A DNA stretch of 37,982 nucleotides, taken from positions 1 through 37,982 of the forward strand of contig NZ_JAJOZB010000003.1 of assembly GCF_023701745.1 (NCBI RefSeq), given 5' to 3'. Shown piece after piece: positions 1-7,492 of the stretch. How positions within the stretch are numbered: position 1 is the stretch's first letter; each line of letters starts with the position of its first letter. Source of the stretch: Streptomyces sp. RKAG293. Lineage in GTDB: Bacteria > Actinomycetota > Actinomycetes > Streptomycetales > Streptomycetaceae. Under the pieces are notes generated by a model. It was not told the DNA's origin. It did not search any database and was given only the letters and a program-made list of their open reading frames with translations. The position numbers and the translations under genes are program-made.

Positions 1-78
1 AGACGGGAGGTAAAGGCACCCCCACCCCGTACCTAGACCGCATCTACCGCCGCCTCTGCCAAAGCAGCACGCGCCTAC

Positions 79-106
79 GGCCCGAACTTCCCCCGGAGTT
101 CGGGCC
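79..106. terminator. Hairpin, probable terminator of a gene outside the window
   Basis: Perfect 10-bp arms (79-88 and 97-106, GGCCCGAACT with its complement) around an 8-nt loop. No T-run follows, as is common for GC-rich actinobacterial terminators. It lies before the first promoter in the window, so it probably ends a transcript from the left. Confidence 0.45.
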
Positions 107-145
107 TCTGCCATGCCCGCGCCGCCGCCTCTACCGCCCTGTCGC

Positions 146-189
146 CGGGGTTGCGCGGCTAATCACCGCCCTCTCTACGGTCCGACTCC
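146..189 (+). promoter_or_regulatory. Promoter-like direct repeat, copy 1
   Basis: A stretch of about 44 bp repeated, with roughly four in five bases kept, at 331-375. It holds TTGCGC (151-156), a 17-bp spacer and TCTACG (174-179), a reasonable sigma-70-type layout. No convincing gene starts before the hairpin at 279-304, so the transcript may be a short untranslated RNA. Confidence 0.4.
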
Positions 190-278
190 CCTGAACGCGC
201 ACAGCCGCATCCCTGTCTGAACGCCCCGGCCCCACACCAAGGGCGGAGAACACGACTGCGACGCAAGCCCACGCCAAG

Positions 279-304
279 GGCCTGGATCCCCAGGGGTCCA
301 GGCC
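279..304. terminator. Hairpin downstream of the first promoter
   Basis: Perfect 8-bp arms GGCCTGGA (279-286) and TCCAGGCC (297-304), with a centre that pairs partly as well. Its place about 100 nt after the first promoter and just before the second fits a terminator separating the two. Confidence 0.4.
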
Positions 305-330
305 ATCACCACACCCACCCCGTCGTAGAT

Positions 331-375
331 CGGGGTTGCGCCGCTAACCACCCACGTCTCTAACGTCCGGCTCCT
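331..375 (+). promoter_or_regulatory. Promoter for the 404 gene, copy 2 of the repeat
   Basis: TTGCGC (336-341), a 17-bp spacer and TCTAAC (359-364) give a good promoter about 40 nt before the GTG start at 404. The flanking sequence repeats that at 146-189, so the two promoters probably answer to the same regulator or arose by duplication. Confidence 0.5.
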
Positions 376-403
376 TCCCACTCCCACCCCGGAGGACAGC
401 ACC

Positions 404-760
404 GTGCAGATCCCCCTCGCCATCTCACCGGCCGCCCTGGCCGCAGCAACCGCCCTGCTCACCCAGAACGTCCTCTACACGCTCGCCGCAGCCGCAGCAG
501 GCTCTCTGCTCGCCCTCGCCGAGATCGGGGCGCGCATGCGTGCGGACCAACCCCGGCGGCAGCGGCACCGGATCGAGAACCAAGCGCTGATGCGCATCGC
601 GCAGACCGAACCCGAACGCATGCTGGAGATATCCGCCCGACTGCCACCCATGGCAAGTCCGTTCGCCCGCGAACCGTCTCCGGCGGAAGGGCCGGCCCCG
701 CCTGAACCGGTCACCCCACCGGGTGATCCGGCAGCGGGCGGGGCGGCGGGGGCGAGATGA
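404..760 (+). CDS. Small membrane protein, unknown function
   Basis: 118 aa from a GTG start with GGAGG at 391-395. Residues about 3-41 are strongly hydrophobic and rich in Ala and Leu, enough for one long or two short membrane segments. A basic stretch follows (RADQPRRQRHR), then a helical part and a Pro/Ala/Gly-rich tail from about residue 85. The stop overlaps the next ATG, so the two genes are probably co-translated. No family recognised. It may be a membrane anchor for the next protein, which is only an inference from the coupling. Confidence 0.65.
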   Translation: MQIPLAISPAALAAATALLTQNVLYTLAAAAAGSLLALAEIGARMRADQPRRQRHRIENQALMRIAQTEPERMLEISARLPPMASPFAREPSPAEGPAPPEPVTPPGDPAAGGAAGAR

Positions 761-1422
761 TGTCCGGCATGACCGAGGCCGGCACCACCACCGTCACCGC
801 CCGCGTCGCCTACGGCACCAAGCAGCTGCTCGCCGACATGCGGCCGCTGTTCAAGGCCGAGCGGCAGCGGGCGAGGGCGCTGTCGACGACGTCGCCCTGG
901 GACTGGGACGGGCTTCCCGGCCGGGAAGCCGCCACAAAGCGGGCGCAGTGGGCGATGTACCGGGCGCACCTACGCGAGGCCGGTGAGCTGGCCGACACCC
1001 TGGACGTCCTGGTGGCCTTCGGCGCGCGGGCCGAGCTGGCGGCGCGCGGCTGGGACCAGGACTGGCCGGTACTGCCGGCGCAGGCGAAGAACCCCGGACG
1101 CTGGCCCGGGACACGGGACGGCGGCTGGCCGGAGCGCGTGACGGTACGCCTCCCGGCCCCGCTGGTGAACCAAGTGCTGGCCGCGTGCTGGCACACCAGC
1201 GAGGACGCGATCGGCAAGCTGCGGGACTGGCGCGACAAGCACCCGGACATGCTGCCGACGAAGGCGTTCCGCTACGCGGCCGAGGACGCGGCGCTGGCCG
1301 AGTACGAGGAACTGGCGGCTCAGGTGACGACGGCCGGGGAGATCTGGCGGGCAGCGGTGCAGCGCGGCATCGCCGCCGCGCCGGTCATCCGCGAGCGCCA
1401 GGCCGTCGCCGTCGACGCCTGA
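757..1422 (+). CDS. Hypothetical protein, 221 aa
   Basis: Starts at ATG 757, overlapping the stop of the preceding gene; ATG at 760 is an alternative. The protein is soluble-looking, mostly helical and rich in Ala, Arg and Trp. A central part reads ERVTVRLPAPLVNQVLAAC followed by W-rich helices and a long acidic/basic helix to the end. The phrase VTVRLPAPLV followed by helices is reminiscent of small DNA- or RNA-binding ribbon-helix folds, but I cannot assign a family. Convergent with the Replic_Relax gene across a 120-bp gap full of GTGACA repeats. Confidence 0.7.
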   Translation: MMSGMTEAGTTTVTARVAYGTKQLLADMRPLFKAERQRARALSTTSPWDWDGLPGREAATKRAQWAMYRAHLREAGELADTLDVLVAFGARAELAARGWDQDWPVLPAQAKNPGRWPGTRDGGWPERVTVRLPAPLVNQVLAACWHTSEDAIGKLRDWRDKHPDMLPTKAFRYAAEDAALAEYEELAAQVTTAGEIWRAAVQRGIAAAPVIRERQAVAVDA

Positions 1423-1425
1423 GTG

Positions 1426-1540
1426 TCACGCTGTCACGCCCTCTGCGGCAAAGGGGGCGTTGAGGGGTCTGTGCCCAGGTCAGGTGGCTGTCGCGGGGCA
1501 GCGTGACACCCGGCGTGACAGGCAGCGTGACACCCGGCGC
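1426..1540. repeat. Cluster of GCGTGACA / TGTCACGC boxes
   Basis: The gap between two convergent genes carries two TGTCACGC-type boxes around 1426-1440 and four GCGTGACA-type boxes in 1499-1541. The block GCGTGACACCCGGC occurs twice (about 1500-1513 and 1524-1537). The arrangement suggests binding sites for one protein. The 50 bases between the two clusters show nothing else. Confidence 0.55.
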
Positions 1541-1545
1541 GACAG

Positions 1546-2853
1546 CTACGAATCGTTGCGCATCCGGCGCAGCACCCCGCGGAGCCCGCGGTTGCGTGCG
1601 GCCTGGTTGAGGCGGCACGGCCCACAGTAGATGCCGTCCTCAGGCGGAACTTCCATGTCCGTGTACCAGTCCACCGGCGTGTCCACCGCCAGCTCGCAGT
1701 CCGCCGTCGCGCACGGTCTGACGGCTTCGGCTTCCGCTTCGGCTGCTTCCTTCTGGGCCCACTGCTGCAACCTGGCCCGCTGCGCTGCCTGCTGTGCTGC
1801 CCGCTCAGCCTCGTGCCGGGCTTGCTCCGCCGCCCGGCGCTGCCGTTGCCGGTGCTCGAAGGCCACCTTGGTGCGGATGTCGGTGAGCGCCGTCAGCAGC
1901 GGCTCGAACTCACCGCGCTGCTGCGCTACACGACGCCAGACCGGACCCTGCGGGCCATGCTGCTGCAAGAGCTCCAACGTCGTGAGCACCAACGGCACCC
2001 TGCCGGTGAAGTCGAGATAGCCATCGCCGCCTACGTACTGGCGTTCCTCAGCTGCCCAGTGCTCACGGGTCAGCTCGCCCAGGGTCTGCATCCGGTTGGC
2101 CAGCGCGCGCGGGCCGGCTCCGGTGAACACGAACGCCAGCGGCGGCCAGCCGGACAATCCGGTGCCGGGGTAGAGCGTCTCCCAGTACGCCACGCTCCCC
2201 GCCTCCCTGGCCCGGCGTGACGTCCAGGTGCCCAGCGCGGCTGGGTCGTTGACATGGCGGCGGTAACAGGCCGCGTACGCGGCGAGCTTGTCGGCAACGC
2301 GCTGCACCGGCTCGGTGTTCATGTCCATCTCCAGCATCAGCAGCGGCAGCCCGGCCTCCTTCGCCCGCAGCACCGCATCCGCCCGCACGTTCTGCTTGCC
2401 CGAGCTGGCCAGCGCGTGCGGGACCTCGGTCCGCCACGAGGAGATGTCGCCGATGCCGCCCTCGGTGAACGCGATGATCGTGGCGTTCACGCCCATCGCG
2501 TGCGGAGCCCCGCCACGCCCCGCACCCCGCGCCCTCCCACCCATCTCCTCCGGCCCGCGCTCCAGCAACCTTCCCGCCGCATCCAGACCGGCCAGCGTCA
2601 GACCCCACAGCTTCTGCGACGGCTCCCCGGTCCGGTCCGGCGCACCGAACCTCCCGGACGGGCCCGCCGTGTTCCCCTCCGAGACCACCTCACCGGCCGC
2701 CTCCAAATCCAGCAGGGCGTTGCGGATCACCTTGTTGTCGGTCAGGTGCGGGCGCACCAGGTTCAGGATCTGCGTGGCGGTCGCCACCTTCAGCACACCC
2801 AGCACCCGCAAGGCGTCCTTCTGATCCCGGACCGTCGATCTCGCCTTCGCCAT
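1546..2853 (-). CDS. Replication-relaxation family protein (Replic_Relax)
   Basis: 435 aa from the ATG at 2853, chosen for its GGGGAGG ribosome site; the frame stays open upstream to 2970 without a better start. Residues about 8-60 form a winged-helix-like unit (DQKDALRVLGVLKVATATQI). Residues about 155-195 hold RADAVLRAKEAG and LLMLEMDMNTEPVQRVADKL, the Asp...Glu-x-Asp...Lys pattern of this family, which looks nuclease-like. The C-terminal 60 residues carry CATADC and YCGPC, a possible zinc site. A long Ala/Glu/Arg helix precedes it. Such proteins are found on actinobacterial plasmids and conjugative elements; a role in DNA processing for replication or transfer is presumed, not proven. Confidence 0.8.
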   Translation of the reverse strand: MAKARSTVRDQKDALRVLGVLKVATATQILNLVRPHLTDNKVIRNALLDLEAAGEVVSEGNTAGPSGRFGAPDRTGEPSQKLWGLTLAGLDAAGRLLERGPEEMGGRARGAGRGGAPHAMGVNATIIAFTEGGIGDISSWRTEVPHALASSGKQNVRADAVLRAKEAGLPLLMLEMDMNTEPVQRVADKLAAYAACYRRHVNDPAALGTWTSRRAREAGSVAYWETLYPGTGLSGWPPLAFVFTGAGPRALANRMQTLGELTREHWAAEERQYVGGDGYLDFTGRVPLVLTTLELLQQHGPQGPVWRRVAQQRGEFEPLLTALTDIRTKVAFEHRQRQRRAAEQARHEAERAAQQAAQRARLQQWAQKEAAEAEAEAVRPCATADCELAVDTPVDWYTDMEVPPEDGIYCGPCRLNQAARNRGLRGVLRRMRNDS

Positions 2854-3101
2854 GTGGTGCCTCCCCGTACGGCTGCTGTGCAAGCTCCCCATGGTCGCCT
2901 GCCAGTACGACAACCCGCCCCGGCCCCTTTTCACCGGCCGACGCACCAGCGGCGGCCACGCCGCCCGCACAGGGCCCGCCGGAGGCAGAGAACGACCCTT
3001 TCGAACCCTCGCGTCCGCCCACCACCCAGCCGTACCCGTCTCTTCTCAACGGGTACAGCAGGGGGTGGGAGGCAAGAGGGTTGTCAGGGTTTCCAGTGAC
3101 G

Positions 3102-3407
3102 TCAGGTCAAGGGGTCTGAACTGCGGAAACAGCAGATCGGGGCGCGCTGCTGTCGGTAGTAGTCACGGGTGCAGAAACGGTAGGAGCAGCGGGAGGAGGC
3201 CCGGGAGCCGGCCAACTCGGCCCTGCCGGTCAGCAGCTCCATCACCACCGCCGCCTGGTGCCGCTCGCCGCGCAACATGCGGGGCGAGCACTTCCGCCGC
3301 CGCGCCGTCTCCGCGGTGACAGCGGCCGAACCTGGCCCGGTAGCGGCGCCGTTCAGCTTCCCGTCCATTGTGCACTTCACCGGCGTCTCCAAGCCGGTCA
3401 ACCGCAT
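3102..3407 (-). CDS. Possible small Cys/Arg-rich ORF
   Basis: About 101 aa if it starts at ATG 3407, or 88 aa from ATG 3367. The second half is rich in Arg and Cys (SSRCSYRFCTRDYYRQQ, then ICCFRSSDPLT). There is no clear ribosome site and no family is recognised. It lies in a mostly non-coding stretch, and its composition is unlike the surrounding genes. It could equally be chance. Confidence 0.22.
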   Translation of the reverse strand: MRLTGLETPVKCTMDGKLNGAATGPGSAAVTAETARRRKCSPRMLRGERHQAAVVMELLTGRAELAGSRASSRCSYRFCTRDYYRQQRAPICCFRSSDPLT

Positions 3408-3464
3408 GAGCAACGGCGTGTGAGCCGGCCGGCTCCCGCGAGGGCCAGGAGGAGGAAGAAGAAG

Positions 3465-3489
3465 CATCTCTCCCCTACAGGGAGAGATG
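3465..3489. promoter_or_regulatory. Perfect inverted repeat, operator-like
   Basis: CATCTCTCCC (3465-3474) and GGGAGAGATG (3480-3489) form a perfect 10-bp inverted repeat around CTACA. Flanking T-runs are absent, so an operator for a dimeric protein is more likely than a terminator. It stands 69 bp before the 12-bp tandem array at 3558. Confidence 0.5.
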
Positions 3490-3557
3490 TCGGCACGGGC
3501 CGCCCGGTTGCACTCCTGGCCCGACCTGGCCGGATGCGGTGCAACGGCGCTGCACCG

Positions 3558-3641
3558 GTGAAACCTGCCGCGAAACCTCCGGCGAAACCCACCGCGAAAC
3601 CCGTCACGAAACCTGCCGCGAAACCCGTGGCGAAACGTCCG
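3558..3641. repeat. Seven 12-bp tandem repeats (RCGAAACC type)
   Basis: Seven contiguous 12-bp units, each with GAAACC or GAAACG at the same place (starts 3558, 3570, 3582, 3594, 3606, 3618, 3630). Read in the plus frame they give K-P-x-x units, as in a lysine/proline tail of a 45-aa ORF from ATG 3534 (no ribosome site). They could therefore be a coding tail, but a protein-binding array is as likely. Confidence 0.75.
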
Positions 3642-3921
3642 CGAACGCCGATGGCCGCTCACGGACTGTGAGCCAGCGCCGGAGTGGCTCCCCGACTCCC
3701 AGGTCGCCTCCCAGCACCATCACCACCAGGGGGAATGCGGTCTCAACCTCCTAGACATTCCAGACATTCAGTAACCTTCCCGGCTCTCAGCTCCGTGCGC
3801 CTCCCAGGTCATCCGAGAGCTGAGAGGTTGCCCAGCGTGAGGCTGTGGACGTTCGCCGCTTCCACGCGGCGCAGCGCCGTGTTGCTCACCGGGGGCGGGT
3901 CGCGACGGCATTCTGGGATGC
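3642..3921. other. Non-coding stretch with inverted repeat 3784-3826
   Basis: No supported gene. It holds perfect 10-bp arms CTCTCAGCTC (3784-3793) and GAGCTGAGAG (3817-3826) around a 23-nt loop, and a short direct repeat AGACATTC at about 3752 and 3762. A hairpin terminator or regulatory site is possible. Confidence 0.35.
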
Positions 3922-4185
3922 ATGAACAACCGACGCCGCAGCCGACAACGTGCCCGCGCCATCGCGCTGGGCGTCAGCCCAGAAGAGCCGGCACCCCGCG
4001 CCCCCGTCGTCGTGCCGCTGCCCCACCCGCCTCTGGCCCCGCCGGAACCGGCGGAACCGCCAGCCCCCACCGCCGAGCGCTCCTGCTGCCGGGCCACCCG
4101 AACCCGGCGCGTCAGCATCGGTGGCACCGTCGTCATCACCCATACCCACCAGGCCCACTGCCCCGACTGGGGCCACGCTTCCTGA
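3922..4185 (+). CDS. Small hypothetical protein, 87 aa
   Basis: ATG start, GC-rich third codon positions throughout, unlike the flanking non-coding DNA. The N-terminus is basic (MNNRRRSRQRARAIALG), followed by a proline-rich linker (about residues 20-52). The C-terminal 35 residues look folded (CCRATRTRRVSIGG, then HTHQAHCPDWG), with three Cys and three His that could bind a metal. The ribosome site is weak. No family named with confidence. Confidence 0.5.
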   Translation: MNNRRRSRQRARAIALGVSPEEPAPRAPVVVPLPHPPLAPPEPAEPPAPTAERSCCRATRTRRVSIGGTVVITHTHQAHCPDWGHAS

Positions 4186-4537
4186 GGCCGGCCGCATCGG
4201 GCCCACCGCGGTGTTCCGCCGTGGAACCGGCCGGCGTTCCACGATTCCACGGGTGTCCGTTTCCGCCTGTTCCACCCCCTTGCCCGGATGGTTTGCCCAA
4301 TTCCTGTGTGATGACTGCCGTATCTACCGTTCCATGCCTTTCCATGCCCTTTCCTTTTGGTGCGGACGGGTCCGGTGCAAGCACTTGAGCAACCGCCCAC
4401 CTGCATTGGGCCTGGCCGCCACCGCGACGCTGTACCGCGTTCTTGGCGCCGTGACCTGCGGTAGTGATGTCCGCGGAACACCCGCCAGGCCGCTCGCCAA
4501 CCGGCGTTCCACTACGGAATCGAACTAGAATCGAACG
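4186..4537. repeat. Non-coding region with GTTCCA repeats
   Basis: 350 bp without a gene, holding GTTCCA at 4236, 4269, 4329 and 4506. A near-palindrome (4220-4243, arms CGTGGAAC and GTTCCACG) lies at its left end. The block GTTCCATGCC at 4329 followed by a second TTCCAT matches 18 of 20 bases with 22250-22269 after the transfer ATPase gene. The promoter of the DUF6233 gene should lie at the right end. Confidence 0.5.
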
Positions 4538-5035
4538 ATGAGCGGCGAGCGAGACGGGGAGCAAGCGGCGGATCTGCCAGCGGCCGACGGGCCGCTGGTG
4601 CGCGTGCGGCTGCACGACGGCCAGAAGCTCTACGCCGTGGTGAAGGGCCGCCGCAGGGAACGCGACGGCACCTGGTGGTACCGGCCGCAGATCCACCTCC
4701 CCTCCGCCACCGAGCAGCGCGGCCGCCTGGTCGACGCGCCCGCGCCCGTCGACTTCCACGCACCGGCCGACCGGTGCGAGCGGATCGAGGGCCAGGCGTA
4801 CGACACGGTCCCCACGGAACGGGACGGAGTCGCCCCGGTCTGGAAGGTCGAGGAACCGGTGTACTTCGGCCCCGAGCGCGGCCCGGCCCGCCTCGTGCAC
4901 CGCGGCGACTGCCGCGCCGTCCGCGACATCTCCCACCCCGCCAGCACCGAGCAGGCCCGCGCCACCCTCGCGCAGCCCGACGCCGCGCCCTGCAGCGTCT
5001 GCCGACCGGATCGGCCGCTGAGCCGCACCGCATAA
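4538..5035 (+). CDS. DUF6233-like protein
   Basis: 165 aa from ATG 4538. Residues about 20-90 read LVRVRLHDGQKLYAVVKGRR and WWYRPQIHLP, then the conserved-looking ERIEGQAYDTVPTER, which resembles the Streptomyces DUF6233 family. Residues about 105-155 carry H-x4-C and C-x2-C (LVHRGDCRA, APCSVCRPD), a probable small zinc knuckle. Function unknown; the family is common on Streptomyces chromosomes and plasmids. The ribosome site is weak. It is convergent with the frameshifted gene across the iteron region. Confidence 0.75.
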   Translation: MSGERDGEQAADLPAADGPLVRVRLHDGQKLYAVVKGRRRERDGTWWYRPQIHLPSATEQRGRLVDAPAPVDFHAPADRCERIEGQAYDTVPTERDGVAPVWKVEEPVYFGPERGPARLVHRGDCRAVRDISHPASTEQARATLAQPDAAPCSVCRPDRPLSRTA

Positions 5036-5087
5036 CCGCGACCGGTGGGGCGCAGCGCGTCGATACTTTCGCCGCTTTTGCGCCCAG

Positions 5088-5114
5088 CTGCGCAGTGACC
5101 CGGTCACTGCGCAG
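5088..5114. promoter_or_regulatory. Perfect 12-bp inverted repeat at the edge of the iteron region
   Basis: CTGCGCAGTGAC (5088-5099) and GTCACTGCGCAG (5103-5114) around CCG. Each arm contains TGCGCA. It is followed by a direct repeat CATCGCC[G/A]ACGG at 5116 and 5137. It could be a bidirectional terminator for the DUF6233 gene or the first site of the origin-like region. Confidence 0.6.
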
Positions 5115-5172
5115 CCATCGCCGACGGTGATCGACGCATCGCCAACGGCGACCCTCGCGCTTGCGCAACCGG

Positions 5173-5388
5173 TGGTGAGTTCAGCCGCGAACCCTGGTTA
5201 GTTTCCAGCGGTTCCATGGTTAGTTCCACCCATCACAGCAGGTCAGACCTCATGCGCAGCAGCCGTTGCGCACACGCGGGAGGATTGCGCAGCGGCTGCT
5301 GCACCCGATGCGCATCGCTCCCGGCCGGACCGTGGTGAGTTCCAACGGAGCCCTTGGTGAGTTCTCCTCGGGGACCGTGGTTGGTTCC
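5173..5388. repeat. Two arrays of three 22-bp-spaced iterons; candidate origin
   Basis: The motif TGGTKAGTTCC recurs at 5173, 5195, 5217 and again at 5333, 5355 and 5378. Spacing is 22 bp, with one step of 23, so all copies of an array face the same side of the helix. Eight TGCGCA hexamers lie in 5089-5419, far more than expected in DNA this GC-rich. Spaced repeats like these mark plasmid origins or partition sites. The second candidate origin lies inside the gene at 12084-13175. Confidence 0.6.
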
Positions 5389-5438
5389 CCACCCCGGGCA
5401 GGCCGGCGCCCCGTGCGCAGTGCCGGGGCCGTCGTCGG

Positions 5439-5971
5439 TCAGGGTTCCAGGCCGAGGGAGCGCAGCACCTTGCGCCCGTCCTCGATCTGCTGCCGGGCGG
5501 CCTGGACTTCCCGGCGTGCGGTGCGCAGCGCGTCCCGCACGCCGTGCAACTGCTGCTTCGGGGGCGTGTCCGCGGGCGGGTTGCTCGTGGACAGCAGCGC
5601 CGCGCGGCGTCCAGGAGGTGGTTGACCGCCGGCGCCACCGTGTAGCCGTCGCCGTCGTCGATCTGGGTGGCAGCCAGGTCGGTCAGCGTGCGGTTCACCC
5701 GGGCCTGCAGCAGCCGCGACCACACGCCGCCCAACGCCTCGGGTCCGTCGCCGTCCGCGCGCAGCGTGTTGCTGATCCCGGCGACGTAGCCCTCGCGGAC
5801 CGCCTCCAGGTCCAAGCGGTCCGTGTCGATGGTCGCGGCGGACTCCACGCAATACAGCAACATCCCCAGCGCGACCGCCCGCAGCATCGGGTCCGACACC
5901 GGCAGCTGAACCCCGATCGTGCGCAGACAGGCATGGAGCTGCGCGGTACTCAACAACGGCTGATCAGTCAC
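5439..5971 (-). pseudogene. Hypothetical gene with an apparent -1 frameshift
   Basis: GTG start at 5971 with GGAAGG before it. The first frame gives MTDQPLLSTAQLHACLRTIG up to VNHLLDAAR near 5605-5615, then turns into Cys/Arg-rich nonsense. The other frame is nonsense until the same place and then gives a sensible tail: ALLSTSNPPADTPPKQQ, followed by a coiled coil ending KVLRSLGLEP and a stop at 5439. Joining them gives about 177 aa. The switch falls in a GC-only run, so a sequencing error, a real mutation or programmed -1 shifting are all possible. No family recognised; residues 30-50 are hydrophobic helices. Confidence 0.6.
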
Positions 5972-6671
5972 GAACGGGCCCTTCCACGGCGCAGCTGGCT
6001 GCCCACCAGCTTGCCGATACCCGCCCCTGGCCCGGGGCGGTTCGGGCGAACCGCCCCGTTCGATCCGGGGCCGGCGGTACGTGAAACCGGTGACGTACGC
6101 GCGGGGACGTTGACGTACACGGCGAGACAGGCCGGGTCCGGGCCGGCGGGCCGAACGCCTGTCGGAGCCAGAACAACCCATCATGAGAGGGCGATGCGGG
6201 GCCCGCAGTCTCTTTCAGAGCCTCGATGGGCTGGGGTGCTGGCGGGGCCCCGCATCACTTCCGTGCCGCAGCTGGCCCCGCTGTCCGAACTCCGCCACCC
6301 GGCGCCGGACCGGAGCAGCCGCGTTCCTCGACGCCCTCGGCGGCGCCCTGCTGATCCGTACGAACGCCCCACACCGACCGTGAACAGCCCGCCCATTACA
6401 GCAACCGGAAGCATGCCCGGCTACGGGCCCCGGCGAACGGGCTTTCGTCCTACTGAAAGCCTGGAAAGAGGCTCAGCGCCCAACCGAAACGGCGAGGTGC
6501 AAGGCAGCTTAACGGACACGTTTTCTTAACCGGTGTATGGATGGGAGCACCTGGTGCAATGCGGCTGGGAGGAGGATCTTGGGGCAATCAGGGCAGCAGC
6601 TGCAAACCAGCTGAGAGGGACGCTCTTTCGGAATGCGCGGGCGCTGCCTGTGCAGAAGGGTCTGGTGACTC
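5972..6671. other. 700-bp intergenic region with a 12-bp inverted repeat
   Basis: No supported gene on either strand. It contains a direct repeat TGACGTAC at 6091 and 6111 and a perfect inverted repeat of 12-bp arms (GATGCGGGGCCC 6193-6204, complement 6245-6256) around a 40-nt loop. Just before the 6672 gene the DNA is less GC-rich (TTAAC twice, about 6509-6530), where the promoter of that gene should be. Confidence 0.4.
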
Positions 6672-6956
6672 ATGAGTATCAAGCAGCGGATCGCCGCCAC
6701 CGCCGGCACTGCCGTTCTCGCGTTGGGCGGACTGATCTTCGTCGCACCTGCGGCCCATGCGGACAGTGGAGAATACGTCTGTGCGTGGCTGGTACACGTC
6801 CAAGATCAGGTACAGGCACTTGTTTGTCAGGGAAACGGGGAAACCGGGCCGGGACACATCACTGGAAATGTTGGTGGCTCGGTGTTCTGCACTCGCTTTT
6901 TCCCGTCAGGTGGCGGCGGCATCTACGCAGGGGTGAGCGCGGACGGTTGTAGCTGA
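6672..6956 (+). CDS. Small secreted protein with Sec signal peptide
   Basis: 94 aa from ATG 6672, with AGAAGGG upstream. Residues 1-31 are a classical signal peptide: basic start (MSIKQR), hydrophobic core (TAVLALGGLIFVAP) and an AHA cleavage motif before DSGEY. The mature part is about 63 residues, Gly-rich, with four Cys that could form two disulfides. Function unknown; small Cys-containing exported proteins of this size are frequent in Streptomyces. It stands alone between a non-coding stretch and an IS remnant. Confidence 0.75.
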   Translation: MSIKQRIAATAGTAVLALGGLIFVAPAAHADSGEYVCAWLVHVQDQVQALVCQGNGETGPGHITGNVGGSVFCTRFFPSGGGGIYAGVSADGCS

Positions 6957-7039
6957 GCCCTTTTCATTCTGTCTCTGACTGAGCGTCTTTCATCCTGACT
7001 CTGTGAGGGTGAAAGTGCAGGTCAGCAGGATGGTTGGTG

Positions 7040-7260
7040 ACACGGCGAAGCCTCCGTCGTTGGTGTGGTGATCTCACTCATCGCACCAAGGGCCGGAGGC
7101 TTCGTTGGTCCACGCTCGACGTCCCGGACGAGCTTGTCGAGCGTGTCTCCTGGCTGCTCCACGCCCGCGGCCGCCGTCAGTCGGTAGGGGCGGGGTGCGG
7201 AGTGCGGTTCAGATCTACCGGCGCCTTCTGCGACAGGCCGTCCAGCGCCCCAACGCGGGT
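7040..7260 (+). mobile_element. IS5-type transposase remnant (left end)
   Basis: An imperfect palindrome (GAAGCCTCCG 7047-7056, CGGAGGCTTC 7094-7103, with inner arms TTGGTG and CACCAA) is followed in frame by STLDVPDELVERVSWLLHAR. That resembles the N-terminus of Streptomyces IS5-family transposases. Similarity stops after about 40 residues, so only the left end is left. The next 200 bases (to about 7430) show no recognisable remainder. Confidence 0.5.
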
Positions 7261-7436
7261 GCGAGGAGGGGAATCAGATGCTGGGTCAGCCGCGGCGCGT
7301 CCGGAGCGCTCCAGACCTCGGTCCTCGCTGCGCTGTGGGCGGCCTTGAGCGTACCGGCCGTGTCAAGGCGGAAACGGGAGGCGCACCGATGTCGGCTCCG
7401 GGCGGGTGAGCCGGTCGGACCGCCAGGAGAGAAAAC

Positions 7437-7481
7437 GCGGGTCGGGCAAGACGCGGGCGATAAGCCACACGTCCGACCCGC
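7437..7481 (-). terminator. Terminator of the replication operon
   Basis: Arms GCGGGTCGG (7437-7445) and CCGACCCGC (7473-7481), 12 bp past the stop of the last operon gene. Long loop, no T-run. Confidence 0.5.
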
Positions 7482-7492
7482 CCGCGAGCGCC

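Noticed and set aside
1..110. Left-edge telomere matching the right edge
   Set aside because: The first bases do not match the reverse complement of the last ones, and the only hairpin has a long loop of another type.
2254..3099. Open plus-strand frame of 281 codons
   Set aside because: Antisense to the Replic_Relax gene, Arg/Pro-rich with no structure.
3684..4388. Overlapping frames on both strands
   Set aside because: Low-complexity Pro/Arg translations; only the 87-aa frame at 3922 has coding-like codon use.
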